DNA of 64,000 nt from Posidonia oceanica. Taxonomy: Eukaryota > Streptophyta > Magnoliopsida > Alismatales > Posidoniaceae. Location of the stretch: NCBI GenBank assembly GCA_037176725.1, contig JAZBRS010000074.1, positions 66,220,001 to 66,284,000 on the forward strand, given 5' to 3'. Position 1 is the stretch's first letter; each line of letters opens with the position of its first letter. The notes under the pieces are model-generated. The model had not been told where the DNA came from and ran no database searches. It worked only from the letters and a program-made list of their open reading frames with translations. The translations under genes and the position numbers were made by a program. This document shows, one piece after another, positions 55,414 to 64,000 of this stretch.

Positions 55414-58400
55414 AGCGTGACTATCCTGAAGTGTCACCAGGGCCAAGCAGCAGAACACATACACTCTTTCAATGTCACAAATCCTTCTTTTGAGAAAGAG
55501 ATCCTCTCGGAACTTATTGCCTATGGAGAGGAGGATGATACGAGCGAGGATGAGAATGACGAACCTTTGCCCGAGTTCCGGCCCTATGACGACGATCCAG
55601 AAAGCCCCAACCTCCATGTTGAAGAAGAAACAGAGGTTGTTAATATCGACACAGTTGAGGAAGTCAGGGAAGTTCGCATCAGTGCCCAGCTGTCCCCCCA
55701 GGCTCGAGCAGAATTCATCGCATTCTTAAAGGAGTACGCGGATGTCTTCGCCTAGAGTTACGAAGATATGGTTGGCCTTGACATAGAAATAGTAGTGCAC
55801 AACCTGCCTTTGAATCAAGATGCCAAGCCAGTAAAGCAGAAACTGAGAAGATGGCGACCGCAGTGCCTGCTTATGATCAAAGAAGAGATCATGAAACAGC
55901 ATAAAGTCAATTTCCTGAAGGTCGTCCTTTACCCTGAGTGGCTGGCAAACATTGTACCTGTGCCCAAGAAAGACGCCCGAGTCCGAATCTGCATCGACTA
56001 TAGGGACCTGAACAAGGCGAGTCCCAAGGACGACTTCCCATTGCCTCACATTGACGTCCTAGTCGACAATACAGCGGGCCACAAAATGCTCTCCTTCATG
56101 GACGACTTTTCCAGTTATAACCATATCAAAATGGCAGAAGAGGACATGGAAAGACTTCATTCATCACCCCTTGGGGAGTCTTCTGCTACCAAGTTATGCC
56201 GTTCGGACTGAAGAATGCTAGCGCAACCTATCAGAGGGCCATGACTACACTGTTCCATGACCTCATGCACTAGGAGGTAGAGGTATACGTGGACGATATG
56301 ATTGCTAAAACCAAAGGGCCTGAAGATCATCTTGCCTGTTTGAAAAAGCTCTCTGACCGTTTGCGGAAGTATAAGCTGCGTTGAACTCCAACAAGTGTGT
56401 ATTCGAGGTGTCTTCTGGCAAACTACTGGGCTACATTGTTAGCCAAAGGGGGATTGAAGTGGACCTGATGAAGGCTAAAGCCATCGTGGATATGCCACCT
56501 CCTCAGATCGAAAAGGATGTCAGGGGCCTGCTTGGGCGTTTACAATACATCAGTCGCTTCATTGCACAGCTTACGCCCATCTGCGAGTCAATATTCAAGC
56601 TCCTGAAGAAGAATGCGCAGATTGACTAGAGCGAGGAGTGTCAGGCTGCATTTGCCAAGATCAAGCAACTGTTGATCAAGCCTCTTGTCTTGGTTCCCCC
56701 CACACTAGGGAGACCTTTACTTCTCTACCTTTCTACCACGCAGCATTCCATGGGCGCCGTCTTGGGCCAACATGACGAATCCAGTAGAAAGGAGTGCGTC
56801 ATTTACTACCTGAGCAAGAAGTTCAACGAATGCGAAGCCAGGTACAGTACAATAGAGAAGACCTGCCTATCTCTTGTTTGGGCTGCACAGATATTAAGGC
56901 ACTACATGGTGGCATACCCAGTTCAGCTCTTGTGCCAGCATGATCCTATCAAGTTCGTCTTTCAGAAACCGGCCATGGTAGGCAGATGTGTTAAGTGGCA
57001 GGTGCTACTGTCTCAGTATGACATCACCTTTGTCACTCAGAAGTCTATGAAGGGCCAAGCTATGGTAGACCATCTTGCTGATCTCCCACTGCCTGAATAT
57101 CAGCCACTCCAGACGCAGTTTCCAGATGAAGACATTCTGTTTGCAATGGAGGACTCTGAAGAGAAAGATCCTGAAGATCAAGACCATTGGCAGTTATACT
57201 TTGATGGTGCTGTGAACAAAAAAGGCCGAGGCATAGGCACAATGCTGACAACGCCTCAGGGACAGATGATTCCCTTCGCCAGGAAACTAACCTTCAAATG
57301 CACCAACAACAAGGCAGAATATGAGGCATGCGTCCTAGGACTGAATGTTGCCCTCGAGCATGAGGTACAGAAGCTGCTAGTGCACAGTGATGCCATGCTG
57401 GTGATCTCTCAAGTCAATGGCAAGTGGAAGATGAAAGATCCAAAGCTACTGCCATATCATGAACACCTGCTGAAGTTGATAGAACAGTTTGCGAGCATCC
57501 GCTTCACATACATGAACCAAGCAAGGAACGCATATGCGGATGCGTTAGCAACCTTAGCGTCCTGGCTCAGCATATCTGAAGACAGCACAATGGATGTATC
57601 TATTACTCGATTGAGCAGCCTGCACACTGTATGAACATTGAAGAGGCAGATCCAGCAACAGAGGAGCAGCCCTGGTACCAAGATATAAAAGCTTTTCTGG
57701 AGTCTGGCAGCTTTCCACCCGGTATCTCAGCAGCAGACAAAAGAACTCTGACGCGTCTGGCGTCAAAGTACGTATTAGGGGCAGGACAGTTGTATAGAAG
57801 ATCATACAATCAAATGCTCCTACGCTGCCTGAACAAATCAAAGGCAGATGCACTGATGCTTCAAGTGCATGTGGGGACCTGCGGCCCGCACATGAATGGC
57901 ATCCTCCTGGCCAAGAAGATAATACTTCAAGGATACTATTGGCTAACTATGGAAGCAAACTGCTGCCGGTTTGTGTGCAAATGCCACAACTGCCAAGTGC
58001 ATGGCAACTTTATTCAGGCGCCCTCTCAAGAATTGCATAGCATGTCGTCGCCATGGCCCTTCTCCACCTAGGGGATTGATGTCATTGGCGCCATCCACCC
58101 TACAGCTTCCAACGGTCATCGTTACATTTTGGTAGCGATTGATTACTTTACCAAGTGGGTGGAAGCGACCTCTTACAAAATAGTAACTGTCGTGGCTACA
58201 GAAAAGTTTATCAGAAACAATATCATAGCCCAGTATGGGGTCTCGCATGCGATTATATCTGACAACGGCACAAATTTTACTGCTAAGAGGATTGAAGATT
58301 ATCTGAAGAGCTTCAGTATCAAACACCACAGATCCTCGCCTTATCAGCCGTAGATGAATGGTGCAGTAGAGTCTGCCAACAAAAACCTGGTCAAAATCCT

Positions 58401-58914
58401 GAAGAAGATGGCGGAAACTCACAAGGACTGGCACGACAAGCTTCCTTACGCACTCTGGGCGTATAGGACATCTGTCCGGACTTCAACAGGTGCCACCCCA
58501 TACTCTCTGGTGTATGGCATGGAGGCGGTGTTGCCTATCGAAGTAGAGATCCCGTCACTGTAGATCCTGCACGAAGTTGAGTTGGAAGAAGCAGAATGGG
58601 TCGAAGACCGCTGCGTCCAACTGAATCTGATTGATGAGCACAGACTGCAAGCTATGCATAATGCTCACTGCTACCAGAAGAGAATGGCTAGATCATACTT
58701 GAAGAAGGTTCAGCCAAGAGGCTTCCAGTCAGGGGACCTTGTTCTGCACGCCATTCACTTGCCTGATGGTCGAGGGAAATTCTGACCTAACTGGCGTAGC
58801 TCCTTTGTGGTCAAACAAGTCTTTTCGAGCGGCGCTGTAACTCTTGAGGATATGGATCAAGCAGAGCAGTCTGAGCCCGTCAACCTCTGCTACCTCAAGA
58901 AGTACTATCAGTAG
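55414..58914 (+). pseudogene. D pol: RT - RNase H - RNase H - integrase, broken
   Basis: Homologous to A 33283-36789. RT has PVPKKDA, YRDLNKASPKDDFPLP, FMDDF and YVDDM. The second RNase H keeps YFDGA, NNKAEYEA, HSDAML and AYADALA. Integrase keeps CHNC, GIDVIG, SDNGTNF and GAVESANKN. Lesions are TAG 55753 (Trp in A), a 1-bp loss near 56150, TAG near 56271, a 2-bp loss near 56383, TAG near 56626 (Trp), a 1-bp loss near 57610, TAG 58069-58071 (Trp) and more near 58351, 58561 and 58783. Native RNase H again lacks its first Asp (LYLSTTQHS). Confidence 0.9.
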
Positions 58915-60344
58915 CCCAAGGCAGCCCACTTGCATTCTCACTCCTTACATTCTAATCACTTGCATCTCTTATCTTGTCTCCTGCATCTCTATTTCTGTAC
59001 GTTTGCTTATGCTTCTTCTATCCCTCTCTTACATCCTCATTGCATTCTGTCCTTTTCAAACATCATCCTTTCTTTTAAATCATCATTGTCATCCTCTCAA
59101 ATCATGCATTGCATTTTCTGCCTAGTGATGAAAACCAGAAGTGCTTGCCTGCTCTGAAAGGAGTACACTTTGCCTCACTCGACACTACTCAGATGTCTTA
59201 GCTAGTGAGGGAGCCACCACCAATCAGGATAGGCCGACTGTCCAAACTCATAAGGACATACACTTCTGAGGGAGAAAAAATGCTAGGATATGAGTTCAAA
59301 AAAAAGAGAGAATAGGCATCTAGGCTTGGGCATGTCAAAAGGAACAGAAGGCGAAGACAGAAGCCGGCCCTAAAGATAGGGGTGTGCAGTCTAACCTTGC
59401 TCCTTCAGCTCATCTCAGAGGAGACCCAAAGCCCACATCCATTACAACCCAAGCACCCTTCCTTTTACCTCCAAAATGGGGATAGCAAAAGCCTGCGAAA
59501 AGAAAAAAGAGAAAAAGAAGTCAAGCAAACAAAAAAGAGAAAAAGCAAGAAAAAAAGAAAAAAAGAGAAGAAAAAAGGAAAGGGGTTGGACAAAAATCGG
59601 CCCAAAAATACAGGCAATATAATCCCCCCGTACCTTCTAAGAAAACCAAGGGTGTAAGCCTAAGGCCCACAACCTGGCCACCTCAAAAGCATACGCTTAC
59701 CATCTCCTAGCTAGGGGCAGAGAAAGTCTGCACACCCATGAGGGAGGAAACAAAAAAAGAGAGCAGAAAAAGTAGGTGTAGGTCTTGAGAGTTTGGTAGG
59801 TAGCCTGTCCTCACCACACCACCACCTGTATACTGCCAACACCCGTTCCGGAGTGCCACCAGCAAGCTAAGAGTCCAAGTAGGGCCCAGTGAGTTAGGGA
59901 CCAATTCCTTCCTCTGCAGCAGGCACCAAAGCACTCCATACGCTGAGGGCAAAGCATACTAATCATCATCTTAAGCATATCAACCTGCATCATGCATGTA
60001 CACATCTCCCATCATCCTTTCCCTCTTTCCAAACATTCCAATCTGCAACTCGCCTCGGTTCTGAGACAGTACTTCTTGCCAAGCACGCGTTGACGCCGCT
60101 CGAGCTGTGCTGGTCTAGATCTCCTGCCAGTCTTCGCCCCCGTGTCAACAAACCCCCCTGCTTATGTGTGCTTAGCTGCTTTGTTCTGATATTAACTGCT
60201 GAATATTATTGAATTGCTTTATCAACTTCAGATTCTGCTATCACTTAGAGATTATATGCCTGTGTGATCTGACTATCTATAGCATTGATAACAGGTACCC
60301 TGAAGATCTGCAGCATCTGTCTGTTTCACCCTATGGCCTGTGCC
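58915..60344 (+). other. D spacer between integrase and accessory ORF
   Basis: Non-coding. It aligns with A 36790-38212: the GTGAGGGAGCCACCACC segment, an A-rich tract at 59480-59580, the GTAGGTGTAGGTC segment from 59771 and acceptor-like ATAACAG/GTACC at 60287-60298. Confidence 0.6.
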
Positions 60345-61497
60345 ATGGGTTATGCTACTCTTGAGACCCCAGTGCACTGTTCTGAGACCCTGCGGGGTTA
60401 GATTAGCAAGCTTACTCAGGAAGACTGCGAGAAGCTGCGCCTTTGGGGTATACCAACAAAACTGCTGAAGGCGGCTGATGTCGAAGTGAGCCGTCACCTT
60501 CTGTGCACTGCCGCAAGATTCTGGAAGTCGGCGCACCATATCTTCTACTTCGGAAGGACAGAACTGACACCAACACTGGAAGAGGTGCGTCGCATCTGCG
60601 GCTTCTCCCGGCTGATGGGATCGCCCATTTTCATGAGGCGTGACAAGTACATAGCGGTCCTCTACAAGCTATCTGGGCTATCTACTGACTGGTGCCAGCA
60701 AAGACTGATCTGCACCAGCAGCCTTACGCCCATGCTGCGCCTACATTACTTTGATGAAATCATAGACAAGCGTGCTGAGCTCGGCGATGATCTGTGGCTT
60801 CGGAGATTTGTCACCCGATTTCTAGGAGAACTGATATTCACTCGTGGCCGGATGACAGTTGCGATAGAAATTGCTGAAATCGCACTTACTGTGGTGACTA
60901 GGCAGATCGACCTGGCACCAGTTGTCTTGGCTGAAACCTACTGCAGGCTGGACCGCATCTCTCACCGCTGCCGTCACTTCCACGGCTGCGGAGTGCTAGT
61001 ACAGATCTGGCTGGCTGCACATCTTGAACTGAACTTACTGCACCCTCGGGGCAATGCTATCAAGACTTATTGCAACAGTGGCCACGCCAGAACAATCAAG
61101 AGTGTCCCTGAAAAATACAAGAAGCTATCAGAACTGACGGACGACACTGTAGCCTGGCGCATCATTGCATCTGTGGCTGAGCCTTTCACTATCTTCTTCG
61201 ACACCCACGATGTGTGACTTGTGGTGCTGCCTGGATTCACCGGAGGCGTGGAGTATCATCCCATCTAGGTCATGTGGCAGTTCGGCCTCCAGCAGAGCAC
61301 CTTCATAGACAGCACTACCCCAAAGCTTCTCTAGACATATCCATTGGGCTCAACATCTGCTACAACCAAGCTGGCTGATCTTATGCAGCATGGAGTGCGG
61401 TCTACTGACTTGGCATTTGCGCAAGGCTCAGGATGCACTCCTGAATATCTGACAGAGGTACAAGCGTCCTGGCCCATTAGTGAGATACCTCAAGGCA
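60345..61497 (+). pseudogene. 3' accessory ORF of D (DUF7745-like), broken and lacking its tail
   Basis: ATG 60345 (MGYATLETPVHCSETLRG) with TAG at the next conserved Trp. It is open from 60486 to 61217 with RHLLCTAARFWKSAHHIFYF, LTPTLEEVRRICGFSRLMG and the conserved middle. Three further stops lie near 61215, 61266 and 61333. Homology ends at WPISEIPQG, after which the sequence jumps to what follows the ORF in A. The basic KKAR tail seen in E1, A and B has been deleted. Confidence 0.77.
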
Positions 61498-61935
61498 TTC
61501 TGAGCCACCTGTTTGCATTTCAAATCTGCTTCAAGTGCATGCATGATCACATCAATCATATCTACAGGGCCCCTGTCCAGACTTGCTGCCGAACACCGCA
61601 GGAAAGTCCTCCTCAATCAACCCAAGTGCTGACCCATGCCATCCAAACAAGCAAAGTTGCCAAGCTCCGTCATCCGGATCTTCTTCAGCGGGCTGGCACC
61701 CTTACCTGCCCGGCAATAGGTCTGTCAACCTGTCATCCCCAGGCTGGTACCCCAAACTACTCGTCTGGCAAACACGTCAGTTTTGTCTTCACCCTCTGCT
61801 TTTGATGCCAAGGATGTGCTGGCCAACCCCTGGCATCATCCTGATACCAGGGGCATCTTTTGATCGCCCCTTGGTATCATTTCCCCTCTCTTTCCCCCGT
61901 GATATTCCTGGTATCATGGGATGATTCGCTCTCAC
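61498..61935 (+). other. D proximal 3' UTR with triple-arm hairpin
   Basis: One GGGCTGGCACCC module near 61690 and one AGGCTGGTACCCC near 61741 (three copies in A). Then GTCTGGC...CGTCAG, and the triple-arm repeat CCCCTGGCATC / GATACCAGGGGCA / GCCCCTTGGTATC at about 61838-61890. No ORF is supported. Confidence 0.6.
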
Positions 61936-62630
61936 GAAACTCATTCATTTGCCTACCGATAAGTTCAATATCTTATCATCCTCTCTTTGCCGGCCGATAA
62001 GTCTGATATCTTATCATTCTATTCTTTTATTCATTTGCCGGTCGATAAGTCCGATATCTTATCATCTCTTTCCCTTTGCCGGCTGATAAGTCCGATATCT
62101 TATCATCTCCCTCTCTTTGCCGACCGATAAGTCCGATATCTTATCATTCTATTCTTTTATTTATTTGCCGGCCGATAAGTCCAATATCTTATCATCTCTT
62201 TCCCTTTGCCGGCCGATAAGTCTGATATCTTATCATCTCCCTCTCTTTGTCAGCCGTTAAGTCCGATATCTTATCATTCTATTCTTTTATTCATTTGCCG
62301 ACCAATAAGTCCGATATCTTATCATCTCTTTCCCTTTGCCAGCCAATAAGTCCGATATCATATCATCTCCCTCTCTTTGCCGGCCGATAAGTCTGATATC
62401 TTATCATTCTATTCTTTTATTCATTTGCCGGTCGATAAGTCCGATATCTTATCATCTCTTTCCCTTTACCGGCCTATAAGTCCGATATCTTATCATCTCT
62501 TTCTCTTTGCTGGCCGATAAGTCCGATATCTTATCATCTCTTTCCCTTTGCCGGCCGATAAGTCCGATATCTTATCATCTCTTTCCCTTTGCCGACCGAT
62601 AAGTCCGATATCTTATCAATTTCTTTCAAT
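61936..62630 (+). repeat. D 3' UTR array 1: GATAAG...CTTATC hairpins
   Basis: About 16 copies of GATAAGTCCGATATCTTATC at 38-62 bp spacing, with TTTGCCGGCC and CTATTCTTTTATTCATTTGCC linkers. The CTCATC-ended half-unit of element A is absent, so this array expanded independently of 40022-40545. Confidence 0.9.
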
Positions 62631-62654
62631 CAATCAATCAATCAATCACTCCTC

Positions 62655-63835
62655 TTTCCGGTTGATAGGACCGTAAACTATCATCTTGGGCTGATATCCA
62701 AAGCTATCCCACAGTTGTGTTATACGGCTGACATCCAGTAACTGTCTCTCGTAATTGCACCTTCCGGTTGATAGGACTGTAAACTATCATCTCTGGCTGA
62801 TGATCCAAAACTCATCTTTGGCTGATATCCAAAACTATCACTTGCAATTACGTTATACGGCTGATATCCAGTAACTATCCCTTGCAATTGCTCTTTCCGA
62901 TTGATAGGACTGTAAACTATCACTTCCGGTTGATAGGCCCGTAAACTATCGCTCCCGGTTGATAGGCCCGTAAACTATCGCTCCCGGTTGATAGGCCCGT
63001 AAACTATCGCTCCCGATTGATAAGACCGTAAACTATCGCTTTCGGTTGATAGGCCTGTAAACTATCGCTCCCGGTTGATAGGCCCGTAAACTATCGCTTC
63101 CGGTTGATAGGACTGTAAACTATCCTGCAATTGCATTATACGGCTGATAACCAGTAACTATCCCTCATGATTGCGCTTTCCGGTTGATAGGATCGTAAAC
63201 TATCGCTCCCGATTGATAGGCCCGTAAACTATCGCTCCCGGTTGATAGGCCCGTAAACTATCACTTCTGGTTGATAGGACCGTAAACTATCGTTGCACCA
63301 ATCATGTTTTACGGCTGATATCCAATAACTATCACTCGCAAATGCCCTTCTCGGTTGATAGGACCGTAAACTATCGCTCCCGGTTGATAGGCCCATAAAC
63401 TATCGCTCCCGGTTGATAGGCCCATAAACTATCGCTTCCGGTTGATAGGACCGTAAACTATCGCGGGCATTTGCATAATACGGCTGATAACCAGTAACTA
63501 TCACTCATGGATTGTGCTTCCGGTTGATAGGACCGTAAACTATCGCTCCCGGTTGATAGGACCGTAAACTATCGCTCCCGGTTGATAGGCCTGTAAACTA
63601 TCGCTTCCGGTTGATAGGCTCGTAAACTATCGCTTCCGGTTGATAGGACTGTAAACTATCCTGCACAATCATGTTTTATGGCTGATATCCATTAACTATC
63701 ACTCACAACTGCACCCTCCAGTTGATAGGACCGTAAACTATCGCTTGCGGTTGATTGGTTCGTAAACTATCGCTTGCGGTTGATTGGTTCGTAAACTATC
63801 GCTTCCGGTTGATAGGACCGTAAACTATCCAGCCG
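62655..63835 (+). repeat. D 3' UTR array 2: GATAG...CTATC hairpins
   Basis: About 33 copies of a 27-bp unit, mostly GATAGGCCCGTAAACTATC or GATAGGACCGTAAACTATC. Blocks are separated by GACATCCAGTAACTGTC (62730-62746) or GATATCCAGTAACTATC (62863-62879) type hairpins. Loop bases differ from element A (CCCG or ACCG versus ACTG) while the arms do not. Confidence 0.9.
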
Positions 63836-64000
63836 ATAAGTCCGACATCTTATCACCTTCTTCGCGCGACTTTGTTCTAGGAAAACAAAGTCCCGCATCC
63901 CCCTACGATAGGAGAGTTGGCTCCTCCCCCCTCATGCTTCTTTTTGCTAGTTTGCTTCCCCAGGCGGGGACAAGCTGCACTTTTCTTTTCTCGCCTTGTT
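63836..64000 (+). other. D distal 3' UTR, cut by window end
   Basis: Matches A 41671-41840: a further GATAAG/CTTATC hairpin, then one GCTTCCC...CAAGC motif of the type amplified in E1. The polypurine tract and 3' LTR should follow outside the window. Confidence 0.6.

Larger units (their letters stand above)
55414..64000 (+). mobile_element. Ogre-like element D, from RT linker to 3' UTR
   Basis: A plus-strand element lacking LTR, gag and protease. It begins inside the linker before RT (SVTILKCHQGQ), runs through RNases H, integrase, accessory ORF and two hairpin arrays, and leaves the window about 0.4 kb before the expected polypurine tract (by comparison with A). Protein and UTR sequence are closest to A, whereas the LTR it abuts is E1/B-type, so the junction is a rearrangement. 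Confidence 0.9.

Noticed and set aside
62655..63835. CRISPR-like regular repeats (also 40620-41670)
   Set aside because: The 27-bp units are contiguous with no unique spacers and lie in a plant retrotransposon UTR.
1..64000. tRNA, rRNA or host protein-coding genes
   Set aside because: No cloverleaf, rRNA core or non-transposon domain was recognised on either strand. The only tRNA-like matches are the primer binding sites.

Overview
The window is plant nuclear DNA made almost entirely of very large Ty3/gypsy LTR retrotransposons of the Tat lineage, most like the Ogre group. The evidence is LTRs of 4.3-6 kb, an 18-nt primer binding site complementary to a tRNA-Arg 3' end, gag-protease-RT-RNase H-RNase H-integrase in that order, a second archaeal-type RNase H, no chromodomain, a long unrelated ORF between integrase and the 3' LTR, and tandem-repeat-rich 3' UTRs. 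An angiosperm, probably a eudicot, is implied; the species cannot be named from the sequence. I see no host gene.

Layout. Four elements are present and three form a Russian doll. E1 (+ strand) supplies the left edge: its 3' ORF (619-1821), a tandem hairpin array (2340-4760), the polypurine tract (about 5240-5250) and its 3' LTR (5253-8052, resuming at 55103-55413). Element B (- strand, 8053-55102) was inserted into that LTR and is bounded by a perfect 5-bp target duplication GTAAG (8048-8052 and 55103-55107). Element A (+ strand, 20708-48181, about 27.5 kb, with two LTRs of 5967 and 5951 bp) was inserted into the gag gene of B. To the right, the E1 LTR is cut at about 55413 and joins the pol gene of element D (+ strand, 55414-64000), whose 3' UTR runs off the window. 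Order of events: E1, then B, then A. The E1/D junction is a separate rearrangement.

Genes. In each element one long gag-pro-pol frame encodes the capsid/nucleocapsid precursor, protease, reverse transcriptase, a degenerate native RNase H, an intact-looking second RNase H and integrase. A separate downstream ORF of about 400 codons (DUF7745 / plant-mobile-domain-like, with a basic C-terminal tail) lies before the 3' UTR. All copies carry stops or frameshifts, so none is autonomous as read. Element A is the best preserved: gag is complete, and protease and RT/RNase H are open.

The most unusual content is non-coding. The 3' UTRs and the E1/B-type LTRs are packed with short inverted repeats (4-13 bp arms, 2-10 nt loops). 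Each element has amplified a different member of what looks like one hairpin family. In several members the two arms change together (for example GACA/TGTC and GATA/TATC around the same loop), which suggests that pairing, rather than sequence, has been conserved.
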